Below, piece after piece: positions 1 through 6,094 of a stretch of DNA of 8,050 nt. This DNA is from an uncultured Frankiales bacterium (GTDB taxonomy: Bacteria > Actinomycetota > Actinomycetes > Mycobacteriales > SCTD01): assembly GCA_946479905.1 (NCBI GenBank), contig CAMLIA010000189.1, positions 1-8,050 on the forward strand, read 5' to 3'. The notes beneath the pieces are model-generated. The model was not told where the DNA came from. It made no database searches and worked only from the letters and a program-made list of their open reading frames with translations. The translations under genes and the position numbers were made by a program. Position 1 is the first letter of the stretch. Each line of letters begins with the position of its first letter.

Positions 1-86
1 CGGTCCTCGTCGTCGACGACGACGACCGCCTTGCCGGCGGCGATGTCGGCGATGGCCCGCTCGATGGAGTCGAGGCCCTGCGTCAT
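1..86 (-). CDS. ribBA: RibBA (DHBP synthase / GTP cyclohydrolase II), N-terminal 28 codons, cut by window edge
   Basis: Only the first 28 residues are present. They read MTQGLDSIERAIADIAAGKA followed by VVVVDDED. This matches the beginning of 3,4-dihydroxy-2-butanone 4-phosphate synthase, where the acidic VVDDED stretch leads into the substrate- and metal-binding loop. The enzyme makes the four-carbon riboflavin precursor from ribulose 5-phosphate. In actinobacteria it is usually fused to GTP cyclohydrolase II, but the fused part would lie outside the window, so ribBA rather than a lone ribB is inferred. The ATG (86-84) overlaps the ribE stop as ATGA, and a GGGAG Shine-Dalgarno (98-94, 7-base spacing) sits inside the end of ribE. 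This points to translational coupling with ribE. Confidence 0.85.
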   Translation of the reverse strand, partial: MTQGLDSIERAIADIAAGKAVVVVDDED

Positions 87-676
87 GATCGTGCTCCCAG
101 CAGCTTCTCGACGTACTTGGCGGTGATGTCGACCTCCAGGTTGACGGGGTCACTGAGACCCTTCGGGCCCAGGGTGGTGAGGGCGAGCGTGGTGGGGATG
201 AGGCTGACCTCGAACCACCCGGGCGACACGGCGGTGACGGTGAGGCTGACACCGTCGACGGTGATGGAGCCCTTCTCGACGACGTAGCGGTCGAGGTCCT
301 CGGGCAGGCTGACGCGCACGACCGTCCAGTGCTCGCTCGGCGTCTTGTCGAGGATCTGGCCGGTGCCGTCGACGTGGCCCTGGACCAGGTGGCCGCCGAG
401 GCGGTCCTGGAGGCGGACGGCCCGCTCCAGGTTGACCCGGCTGCCCAGGCCCAGCGCGCCGAGCGACGAGCGGTCGAGGGTCTCCTTCATCACGTCGGCG
501 GTGAAGGACTCGCCGAGGTTGCTGACGACGGTGAGGCAGACCCCGTTCACGGCGATCGAGTCCCCGTGCTTGGCGTCGCTGGTGACGAGCGGGCCGCGGA
601 CCGTGATCCGCGCGGCGTCCGGGAGCTCGTCCCAGCCGGTGATCTCGCCGAGCTCCTCGACGATGCCGGTGAACAT
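83..676 (-). CDS. ribE: Riboflavin synthase, alpha chain
   Basis: The 197-residue protein catalyses the last step of riboflavin synthesis, dismutation of two 6,7-dimethyl-8-ribityllumazine molecules into riboflavin and the pyrimidinedione that is recycled. It shows the two tandem lumazine-binding halves of the family. The first (about 1-97) opens with MFTGIVEE and carries DSIAVNGVCLTV at 39-50. The second (about 98-197) opens with LVQGHVDGTG at 97-106 and carries the matching GSITVDGVSLTV at 136-147. Length is normal for the family (about 200). The ATG (676-674) shares one base with the ribD stop (TGATG), with an AGAAGGG Shine-Dalgarno at 690-684 and 7-base spacing, so it is coupled to ribD. 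The same enzyme is called ribC in some nomenclatures. The lumazine synthase that feeds it (ribH) would be expected further downstream, off the window. Confidence 0.97.
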   Translation of the reverse strand: MFTGIVEELGEITGWDELPDAARITVRGPLVTSDAKHGDSIAVNGVCLTVVSNLGESFTADVMKETLDRSSLGALGLGSRVNLERAVRLQDRLGGHLVQGHVDGTGQILDKTPSEHWTVVRVSLPEDLDRYVVEKGSITVDGVSLTVTAVSPGWFEVSLIPTTLALTTLGPKGLSDPVNLEVDITAKYVEKLLGARS

Positions 677-1644
677 CAGGCAGCCCTTCTGAGCGTGAGG
701 CGGAGGTCCTCGCCGAGCCGGGTGACGTCGGTGAGGTGCAGCCGCGCGATGTCGCTGATGGTGGTGATGCCGAGGTCGCCGACCGCGTGCGGTCCGGCGC
801 CGAGCAGCGCGGGCGCCACGTAGGCGACGACCTCGTCGACCAGGCCGGCCCTCCAGAAGCCCGCAGCCAGGGTCGGGCCGCCCTCCAGCAGCACGCGGAC
901 GACACCGCGGTCCGCGAGGTCGCCGAGCAGGTCCCGGTCGTCGGTGACGTGCAGCGAGCCCTCACCGAGCGCGCGGGCGGTCGCGGGGACCCGGCCGCGC
1001 CGGTCGACCACGACGCGCAGCGGCTGCCAACCCGGGTCAGGGCGGGTGGTGAGTTGCGGGTCGTCGGCGAGGACGGTCCCGGAGCCGGCGACGATGGCGT
1101 CCACCTGCGAGCGCAGCACGTGCACGTCGGCCCGCGCAGGTTCGCCGGTGATCCACTGGGACGTGCCGTCGGCGGCGGCGGACCGGCCGTCGAGCGTCGC
1201 GGCGAGCTTCCAGGTCACGAAGGGCCGCCCGGTCCGCTGCTTGTGCAGCCAGTAGGCGAGGGCGTCCTCGGGCCCGCCGACGCGGACGACCTCGAGGCCC
1301 GCGTCCCGCAGGGTCTCCGCCCCACCGGCGGCGACGTGGTGGGGGTCGGCGTGGGCGTAGACCACCCTCGCGACTCCCGCCTCGATGAGCGCCTGGGCGC
1401 ACGGGCCGGTCCGCCCCGTGTGGTTGCACGGCTCCAGGGTGCTGACGACCGTGTGCACGGGTGCGGTCGCAGCCGCCAGCGCGACCCGCTCGGCGTGCGG
1501 GCCACCTGGGGGCTGCGTCGCGCCCTCACCGACCACGCTGCCGTCCGCGGCGAGGGCGACGGCGCCGACGGGCGGGTTCGGGCTGGTCCGCCCCAGCACG
1601 CTGCGGCCGAGCTCGTGCGCTCTGGCCAGCGGTCCGTCGTACAC
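676..1644 (-). CDS. ribD: Bifunctional riboflavin deaminase/reductase RibD
   Basis: This 322-residue enzyme performs two steps after GTP cyclohydrolase II: deamination of the diaminopyrimidine ribosylamino phosphate and NADPH-dependent reduction of its ribose to ribityl. The N-terminal cytidine-deaminase-like domain (about 1-140) has the zinc site H50-A-E52 and PCNHTGRTGPC at 72-82, giving ligands H50, C73 and C82 and catalytic E52. The C-terminal reductase domain (about 141-322) shows KLAATLDGRSAA (146-157), GSGTVLADDPQLT (187-199) and LLEGGP (252-257). Both domains look complete, and the total is at the short end for the family. The start is GTG (1644-1642), supported by a strong GGGGAAGGA Shine-Dalgarno at 1659-1651 with 6-base spacing. 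It is the first gene after a 106-base gap and probably heads a ribD-ribE-ribBA unit. Confidence 0.96.
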   Translation of the reverse strand: MYDGPLARAHELGRSVLGRTSPNPPVGAVALAADGSVVGEGATQPPGGPHAERVALAAATAPVHTVVSTLEPCNHTGRTGPCAQALIEAGVARVVYAHADPHHVAAGGAETLRDAGLEVVRVGGPEDALAYWLHKQRTGRPFVTWKLAATLDGRSAAADGTSQWITGEPARADVHVLRSQVDAIVAGSGTVLADDPQLTTRPDPGWQPLRVVVDRRGRVPATARALGEGSLHVTDDRDLLGDLADRGVVRVLLEGGPTLAAGFWRAGLVDEVVAYVAPALLGAGPHAVGDLGITTISDIARLHLTDVTRLGEDLRLTLRRAA

Positions 1645-1663
1645 GCCCGATCCTTCCCCGGCT

Positions 1664-1684
1664 GGTGCTCCGGGGCGGAGCGCC
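1664..1684 (-). promoter_or_regulatory. Hairpin in the ribD leader
   Basis: Read on the minus strand, GGCGCTCC and GGAGCACC can pair around a 5-base GCCCC loop, giving an 8-pair stem with one C-A mismatch. It lies between the TAGGCT box (1703-1698) and the ribD Shine-Dalgarno (1659-1651), so it would be in the 5' leader of the ribD transcript. A shorter alternative pairing, GAGC with GCTC just upstream, would compete with it. Structure is seen; a regulatory role is inference, since GC-rich DNA forms such stems by chance. Confidence 0.35.
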
Positions 1685-1697
1685 CGTGCTCGCTGAC

Positions 1698-1703
1698 AGC
1701 CTA
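1698..1703 (-). promoter_or_regulatory. Putative -10 box TAGGCT for ribD-ribE-ribBA
   Basis: TAGGCT on the minus strand fits the actinobacterial -10 pattern TANNNT. It lies in the only sizeable gap of the window, 53 bases before the ribD GTG, which would give a leader of roughly 45-47 bases containing a hairpin and a strong Shine-Dalgarno. I see no convincing -35 hexamer 16-18 bases further upstream. CTAG, which is rare in high-GC DNA, occurs here and at three other gene starts and nowhere else that I could find in the window. Confidence 0.5.
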
Positions 1704-1734
1704 GGCGGGGCGGCAGTCCGGGGCGGCGGTGGGG

Positions 1735-1751
1735 GTCCCGCTGAGCGGGAC
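1735..1751 (-). terminator. Perfect GC hairpin at the end of the GGDEF gene
   Basis: GTCCCGC and GCGGGAC form a perfect 7-bp inverted repeat around a 3-base loop. On the minus strand the stem begins with the last base of the TAG stop codon of the GGDEF gene (1753-1751). No T-run follows; the next bases are C-rich. Actinobacterial intrinsic terminators often lack a T-tract, so this could end the rpe-GGDEF transcript before the ribD promoter. Termination is inferred, and a 3'-end stabilising stem is an equal alternative. Confidence 0.5.
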
Positions 1752-2662
1752 TACCCTCGCCGGTCGACCGCGACGAAGGACCCGCTCTGCCGCTTGGCGA
1801 CGGTCTTCATCTCAGCCGCCGTGGCCACCATCCGGCGGTGGTCGTTGCCGCCGCCGCCGTGCAGGGCGATGCCGACGCTGACGGAGACGAGGGAGTGCCG
1901 GCGCAGCTCACCACGCCGGTCGGTGGTCTCGAGGTACCCGCGGGCGTGGTCGTCCGGGTCGTAGTGCTGCGGGCTGAGCCGCGCGAACTCCTCCAGGGCC
2001 GCCGAGGCCAGCAGCTCCGCCTGCTCCGGGCGACACACCACGACGAAGTCGTCACCGCCGATGTGCCCGACGAAGGGACCGGCGTCGGGGACGCGCAGGG
2101 CCGCCCGCTGGAGGCACCCTGCGAGCAGGAGCAGCAGGGCGTCCCCCCGCGAGAACCCGTAGGCGTCGTTGAAGGCCTTGAAGTCGTCGAGGTCGACGTG
2201 GCACACCGCGTAGGGCTCGCCGCTCGCCGCGCGGGCCGCCACCTCGACGTCGATGCGGTGGTTGCCCGGCAGCCCGGTCAGGGGCGACAGCGCCCGGACG
2301 TCCGCTGTCCGTCGCAGCGTCCCCTCGATCCGCGCGACGAGCTCGAGCGGGTCGTGCGGCACCGTCACGCAGTCGTCGGCGCCCGACGCGAGCAGCAGGG
2401 CCCGTGCCGCCGGGTCGTCCTCGTCGGCGAGCGCGACCACCGGCAGCCAGCCGGTCAGCGGGTCCGCCCGCAGCAGGCGCAGGACCTCGACAGCCCCGTC
2501 ACCCGCGGCCAGGACGAGCAGGTCCGGGCGGGTCACCACGCCGCGCGGGACCGCCTCCGCGGGCGTGGCGCGGTCCACGTCGTGCCCGCGGGCGTGCAGC
2601 TCCGCGGCGAGGTGCCGGGCCTGGTCGCCGCCGTCGTCCACGAGGAGGATCCGGCCGCCCAC
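1751..2662 (-). CDS. Receiver-GGDEF signalling protein with degenerate receiver
   Basis: A 303-residue soluble protein with no visible membrane segment. Residues 3-115 look like a response-regulator receiver (RILLVDD at 4-10), but the usual phospho-accepting Asp after strand 3 appears to be A52, the conserved Thr/Ser after strand 4 appears to be A79, and the conserved Lys of the TKP motif is V101. Residues about 125-300 form a GGDEF domain, the diguanylate cyclase fold: LTGLPGN (128-134), DLDDFKAFNDAYG (157-169) with D157, N165 and D174 in the positions used for metal and GTP binding, and a GGDDF signature at 202-206 in place of GGDEF. No RxxD inhibitory site is present at the standard spacing. 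Starts at GTG 2662, only 3 bases after the rpe stop, with CAGGG at 2674-2670 as Shine-Dalgarno. Cyclic-di-GMP synthesis is possible but unproven; a c-di-GMP or GTP sensor role is the alternative. Confidence 0.88.
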   Translation of the reverse strand: MGGRILLVDDGGDQARHLAAELHARGHDVDRATPAEAVPRGVVTRPDLLVLAAGDGAVEVLRLLRADPLTGWLPVVALADEDDPAARALLLASGADDCVTVPHDPLELVARIEGTLRRTADVRALSPLTGLPGNHRIDVEVAARAASGEPYAVCHVDLDDFKAFNDAYGFSRGDALLLLLAGCLQRAALRVPDAGPFVGHIGGDDFVVVCRPEQAELLASAALEEFARLSPQHYDPDDHARGYLETTDRRGELRRHSLVSVSVGIALHGGGGNDHRRMVATAAEMKTVAKRQSGSFVAVDRRG

Positions 2663-2665
2663 GGC

Positions 2666-3310
2666 TCAGCCCTGCGCGATCGCCCGGAGCCGGTCGACCG
2701 CCGCCGCGGGGTCCGCCGCGCCGTACACGGCACTGCCGGCGACGAAGACGTTCGCGCCGGCCTCGGCGGCCCGCCCGATGGTGTCGTCGGTGACGCCGCC
2801 GTCGACCTGCAGCCAGATGTCGCGGTCGCCGATGGCCTCCCGGACCCGGCGGATCTTGGGCAGCGTCTCGTCCATGAACGCCTGGCCGCCGAAGCCCGGC
2901 TCGATGGTCATGACGAGCACCATGTCGAAGCTCGGGAGCAGGTCCACGAGCGGCTCGATCGGAGTGCTGGGGTTCAGGGCGATCCCCGCCCGGGCGCCGG
3001 CGGAGCGGATCGTCCGGGCCGTCCGCAGCGGCGCCTTCGACGCCTCCGCGTGGAAGGTGACGCTGCCCGCTCCGGCCTCCGCGTAGGACGGCGCCCAGCG
3101 GTCCGGGTCCTCGATCATGAGGTGGCAGTCGAGCGGGATGGTGGTCGCCTTCAGCAGCGACTCGACCACGGGCAGCCCCAGCGTCAGGTTCGGCACGAAC
3201 CGGTAGTCCATGACGTCGATGTGCAGCCAGTCCGCATGGCCCTCGACGCGGCCCGCCTCGTCGGCCAGCCGGGCGAAGTCCGCGGCGAGCATGCTCGGGA
3301 AGATCTGCAC
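2666..3310 (-). CDS. rpe: Ribulose-phosphate 3-epimerase
   Basis: Interconverts D-ribulose 5-phosphate and D-xylulose 5-phosphate in the pentose phosphate pathway (cytosolic TIM barrel). The 214 residues carry the family signatures: PSMLAADF (5-12), HIDVMD (30-35), FVPNLTLG (38-45), DCHLMIEDP (61-69), [10 protein letters not shown] (134-143) and VDGG (169-172). The metal and catalytic set is H30, D32, H63 and D170. Y36-R37 replace the common Asn/Gly-His after VMD; this is tolerated variation as far as I can judge. I place the start at GTG 3310-3308, because homology begins right there and the reading frame upstream runs antisense-free into the tail of rsmB with no family resemblance. There is no usable Shine-Dalgarno; instead TAGGCT stands 7 bases before the GTG. 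The gene is slightly short against the usual 220. Confidence 0.95.
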   Translation of the reverse strand: MQIFPSMLAADFARLADEAGRVEGHADWLHIDVMDYRFVPNLTLGLPVVESLLKATTIPLDCHLMIEDPDRWAPSYAEAGAGSVTFHAEASKAPLRTARTIRSAGARAGIALNPSTPIEPLVDLLPSFDMVLVMTIEPGFGGQAFMDETLPKIRRVREAIGDRDIWLQVDGGVTDDTIGRAAEAGANVFVAGSAVYGAADPAAAVDRLRAIAQG

Positions 3311-3317
3311 GCCCGCG

Positions 3318-3323
3318 AGCCTA
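3318..3323 (-). promoter_or_regulatory. Putative leaderless -10 box TAGGCT for rpe, overlapping the rsmB stop
   Basis: TAGGCT followed by the 7-base spacer CGCGGGC and then the rpe GTG (3310). This is the spacing expected if transcription starts at the first base of the start codon (leaderless mRNA, common in actinobacteria). The first three bases, TAG (3323-3321), are also the stop codon of rsmB. A near-identical block precedes priA: 18 of 19 bases agree from 3326-3308 against 8048-8030. No clear -35 element is seen. Confidence 0.5.
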
Positions 3324-4634
3324 GGCCTTGCAGAACACCGCGAGGAACATCGCGTCGGTGCCGTGGCGGTGCGGCCACAGCTGCACGCTCGGCCCGTCGC
3401 CGAGGTCGGGTACGCCGGGGAGCAGCCCACGTGCGTCCAGCTGGGTCAGCCCGGGGTGCCGGCGCAGCACGTCGAGGACGGGCACTGCCGTCTCGGCCAG
3501 GTGCGGCGAGCAGGTGACGTAGGCCAGGACCCCGCCGGGGCGCAGCAGCCGGACGCCGCTGTCGAGCAGCTCGCCCTGCAGCCGGGTCAGGCCGGGCAGG
3601 TCGCTCGGCTGCCGCCGCCAGCGGGCCTCCGGGCGCCGGCGCAGCGCGCCGAGGCCCGAGCACGGGGCGTCCAGCAGCACCCGGTCGGCGCTGCCGTCGG
3701 CGAGCGGCGGCCGCCTCCCGTCGGCGGTCACGACGGCCCGGACGCCGGACTTCCGCACGAGGACGGCGCGGTGCGGCTGCAGCTCGACCGCGAGCAGGGT
3801 CCCGGGCGCGAGCTGCTGCAGCAGAGCCGCCTTCCCTCCCGGCCCCGCGCAGAGGTCCACCCAGAGCCGGTCGCTCCCCTCGAGCGGCGCGTTCGCGAGT
3901 GCCAGCGCCATCAGCTGGCTGCCCTCGTCCTGCACGCCGGCGCTGCCGTCCCGGACCTGCGGGATGTCGCCGGGGTCACCACCCTCCTCCAGCCGGGTGG
4001 CTCGAGGTGACCACGGTCCCGGTACGCCGGGCAGGTCGCCGCGGTCGACGGTGCGGGCCACCAGGTGGACCTGGGGGCGCTCGTCGTCGGCCGCCAGCGC
4101 CCGGCGGGTCTCCTCCAGATCGCCCCGCAGGGCGTCGCGGTAGGCCTGGGCGATCCACCGCGGGTGGGCGGTCTCGAGCGCCAGCCGGTCCATCTCGTCG
4201 GCCGGCTGCAGCTGCGCCAGCCACCCGGCGAGGTCCTGGGCGGCGACCTTGCGCAGCACCGCGTTGACGAACGCGGCGGGGCCGGCCGTGAGCCGGGTGC
4301 GCGCCACGTCGACCGTCGTCGACACCGCGGCGTGGGTGGGGATCCTGGTCCGCAGCAGCTGGTAGGCGCCGAGCCGCAGCACGTCGAGGACCGGCGGGTC
4401 GACCTTGTCCAGCGGCCGGTCGACGCAGGCCGCCAGGATCGCGTCGAGCTGGCCCTGTGCGCGCAGGGTGCCGTAGCCGAGCTCGGTGGCCAGCGCTGCG
4501 TCCCGGCCCTCGAGGCGACGGTCCCGCAGCAGCCGCGGCAGCACGAGGTTGGCGTAGGCGTCGTCCTCGCGGACGGCCTTGAGCAGGTCGTACGCCACGA
4601 GCCTGACGGGGTCCCGGCGTGCCCGCCCCGTCAC
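3321..4634 (-). CDS. rsmB: 16S rRNA (cytosine-C5) methyltransferase RsmB/Fmu (Sun)
   Basis: A 437-residue SAM-dependent enzyme of the RsmB family, which in E. coli makes m5C967 of 16S rRNA. The N-terminal NusB-like RNA-binding domain (about 10-140) shows [11 protein letters not shown] (48-58) and [10 protein letters not shown] (121-130). The methyltransferase core shows the SAM loop [10 protein letters not shown] (260-269), the motif IV stretch [13 protein letters not shown] (321-333) with C325, and motif VI YVTCSP (372-377) with C375, the presumed nucleophile. Length agrees with E. coli RsmB (429). The same frame stays open far upstream inside fmt, but family resemblance begins at GTG 4634-4632, which overlaps the fmt stop as GTGA and has a GGGGGAG Shine-Dalgarno at 4649-4643. 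Exact target base is inferred from the family. Confidence 0.95.
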   Translation of the reverse strand: MTGRARRDPVRLVAYDLLKAVREDDAYANLVLPRLLRDRRLEGRDAALATELGYGTLRAQGQLDAILAACVDRPLDKVDPPVLDVLRLGAYQLLRTRIPTHAAVSTTVDVARTRLTAGPAAFVNAVLRKVAAQDLAGWLAQLQPADEMDRLALETAHPRWIAQAYRDALRGDLEETRRALAADDERPQVHLVARTVDRGDLPGVPGPWSPRATRLEEGGDPGDIPQVRDGSAGVQDEGSQLMALALANAPLEGSDRLWVDLCAGPGGKAALLQQLAPGTLLAVELQPHRAVLVRKSGVRAVVTADGRRPPLADGSADRVLLDAPCSGLGALRRRPEARWRRQPSDLPGLTRLQGELLDSGVRLLRPGGVLAYVTCSPHLAETAVPVLDVLRRHPGLTQLDARGLLPGVPDLGDGPSVQLWPHRHGTDAMFLAVFCKA

Positions 4635-5539
4635 AGGAACCGCTCCCCCGGCTCGGTCCGCAGCCCCCGCAGCCAGTCCGCCGCGTTCATGTCGCCCTTG
4701 CCCTCCGGCCGGACGCTGCCGAGCCGGACCGCGCGGGTCGCGGTGCCCACCAGGTCGCCCTCGACGACACCGGGGTCGAGCTGGGCTCCGGAGACCGTGA
4801 CCGGCCCGAGCTTGACCCGCTTGCCGCGGAAGGTCGTCCAGGCCCCCGGCGCCGGCGTGCACGCCCGGACGAGGCGGTCCACCCGCAGCGCCGGGCTCGT
4901 CCAGTCGACCCGGGCGTCGTCGACCGTGAGCTTCGGCGCCAGGCTCACCCCCTCGCCGGGCTGGGGCAGGGCCGAGACGGTGCCGTCCTCCAGGGCGTCG
5001 AGCGTCGCCACGAGCAGCCCCGCTCCGGCGTCGGCCAGCCTGGCGAGCAGGTCGCCTGCCGTGTCGGTCGGGCGGATCTCCTCTGTGACCATGCCGAACC
5101 ACGGCCCGGTGTCGAGACCCTCCTCGATGAGGAACGTCGTGGCACCGGTGACCTCGTCACCGGCGAGCAGTGCGTGCTGGACGGGGGCCGCGCCGCGCCA
5201 GGCCGGGAGCAGCGAGAAGTGCAGGTTCACCCAGCCGATGCGCGGGATGTCGAGGGCAGGGCGCGGGAGCAGCGCGCCGTAGGCGACGGTCGGGCAGACG
5301 TCAGGGGCGAGAGCGCGCAGCTGCTGCTGGAAGTCCTCCTCCCGCGGGTGCCGTGGGGTGAGGACCGGCAGGCCGTGCTGCGCCGCGAGCTCCTTGACCG
5401 GGCTCGGTCGCAGTGCCCGTCCCCGTCCTGCCGGCGCGTCCGGTCGGGTGACCACCCCGACGACCTCGTGCCGGCTGGCGAGCAGCGCCTCGAGCGAGGG
5501 CAGCGCGGGGGCGGGGGTGCCTGCGAAGACCAGCCGCAC
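4631..5539 (-). CDS. fmt: Methionyl-tRNA formyltransferase
   Basis: Transfers the formyl group of 10-formyltetrahydrofolate to initiator Met-tRNA. The 302-residue protein has the N-terminal formyltransferase Rossmann domain (about 1-205), starting [20 protein letters not shown], with the signature [17 protein letters not shown] at 105-121 and GLDTG at 141-145. The catalytic triad is N105, H107 and D143. The C-terminal OB-like tRNA-binding domain (about 206-302) ends in MNAADWLRG (284-292) and PGERF, as is usual in actinobacteria. The GTG start (5539-5537) directly follows the def TAG stop (5542-5540) with no spacer. The Shine-Dalgarno is weak (CAGG, about 8 bases upstream), so translation probably depends on ribosomes finishing def. 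Confidence 0.97.
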   Translation of the reverse strand: MRLVFAGTPAPALPSLEALLASRHEVVGVVTRPDAPAGRGRALRPSPVKELAAQHGLPVLTPRHPREEDFQQQLRALAPDVCPTVAYGALLPRPALDIPRIGWVNLHFSLLPAWRGAAPVQHALLAGDEVTGATTFLIEEGLDTGPWFGMVTEEIRPTDTAGDLLARLADAGAGLLVATLDALEDGTVSALPQPGEGVSLAPKLTVDDARVDWTSPALRVDRLVRACTPAPGAWTTFRGKRVKLGPVTVSGAQLDPGVVEGDLVGTATRAVRLGSVRPEGKGDMNAADWLRGLRTEPGERFL

Positions 5540-6082
5540 CTACAGCGCCTGCCCGAACAGCGGGTGCGGGCTGACCTTCACGACCGGCGGGTGCTCGAAG
5601 TCGGCGTCGCGGATCTCCGCGAACGCGAGCCGCTTCGTCTCCGGGTCGAGGCGGTCCACGAACAGCACGCCGTCGAGGTGGTCGGTCTCGTGCTGGATGC
5701 ACCGGGCCAGCAGGTCCCGGCCCTGCACGGTGACGGGGTCGCCGTACTCGTTCTGCCCGTGGGCGATCACCTCGGCCATCCGCCGGCAGTCCCACGACAG
5801 CCCGGGGATGGACAGGCAGCCCTCCTGACCGTCCTGCTCCTCGTCGTGCGGGAAGTGCAGGACGGGGTTCACGAGGTGACCGACGACGTCGTCGACGTCG
5901 TAGGTGAACACCCGCAGGCTCACGCCGATCTGGGGGGCGGCCAGTCCGGCGCCCGGCGCGGCCTGCATGGTCTCGGTGAGGTCCTTCACGAGGACCCGCA
6001 GCTCCTTGTCGAAGGTGGTGACCACCTCCGCCTTGGTGCGCAGGACCGGATCCCCGAACAGCCGGATCGGTCGCAGCGCCAT
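5540..6082 (-). CDS. def: Peptide deformylase
   Basis: Removes the N-formyl group from nascent proteins, the counterpart to Fmt next door. The 180-residue protein has all three deformylase motifs: GAGLAAPQIG (44-53), EGCLS (87-91) and QHETDHLDG (130-138). Metal ligands are C89, H131 and H135, and E132 is the catalytic acid/base. The length is typical, with the longer C-terminal tail often seen in actinobacterial enzymes. ATG 6082-6080 is the only sensible start. A GGGAG lies just one base before it, too close to act as a Shine-Dalgarno, while TAGGCT stands 6 bases before the ATG. A leaderless start therefore seems more likely than ribosome-binding-site initiation. Confidence 0.97.
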   Translation of the reverse strand: MALRPIRLFGDPVLRTKAEVVTTFDKELRVLVKDLTETMQAAPGAGLAAPQIGVSLRVFTYDVDDVVGHLVNPVLHFPHDEEQDGQEGCLSIPGLSWDCRRMAEVIAHGQNEYGDPVTVQGRDLLARCIQHETDHLDGVLFVDRLDPETKRLAFAEIRDADFEHPPVVKVSPHPLFGQAL

Positions 6083-6088
6083 GCTCCC

Positions 6089-6094
6089 AGCCTA
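6089..6094 (-). promoter_or_regulatory. Putative leaderless -10 box TAGGCT for def, overlapping the priA stop
   Basis: TAGGCT is followed by 6 bases (GGGAGC) and the def ATG at 6082, again the leaderless spacing. Its TAG (6094-6092) is the stop codon of priA, the same arrangement as at rsmB/rpe. No clear -35 element at normal spacing is visible. It would give def-fmt-rsmB their own promoter inside an apparently continuous gene run. Confidence 0.5.

Noticed and set aside
7..28. Repeat/palindrome made of GTC and GAC units near the window start
   Set aside because: It is explained by runs of Val and Asp codons in the conserved VVVVDDED stretch of RibBA.
1645..1750. FMN riboswitch upstream of ribD
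   Set aside because: None of the conserved aptamer segments is recognisable, and the leader after the putative promoter is far too short.
2190..2240. Canonical RxxD inhibitory site of diguanylate cyclases
   Set aside because: RVPD exists at residues 190-193 of the GGDEF protein, but it is three residues too far from the signature motif to match the standard spacing.
3311..3430. N-terminal extension of rpe by 40 codons
   Set aside because: It lies inside the end of rsmB, is rich in Cys/Arg/Thr with no epimerase similarity, and the family begins at the GTG at 3310.
1838..3517. Long plus-strand open frames (also 329-823, 736-1704, 4065-5282, 4619-6709, 6096-7337 and 6706-7737)
   Set aside because: They lie antisense to genes with clear family motifs, their translations are Arg/Gly/Pro/Ala/Val-rich without recognisable domains, and long antisense frames are expected in very high-GC DNA.
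4635..5102. N-terminal extension of the rsmB frame by 156 codons
   Set aside because: The extension overlaps fmt, shows no family resemblance, and the GTG at 4634 has a strong Shine-Dalgarno and a start/stop overlap.
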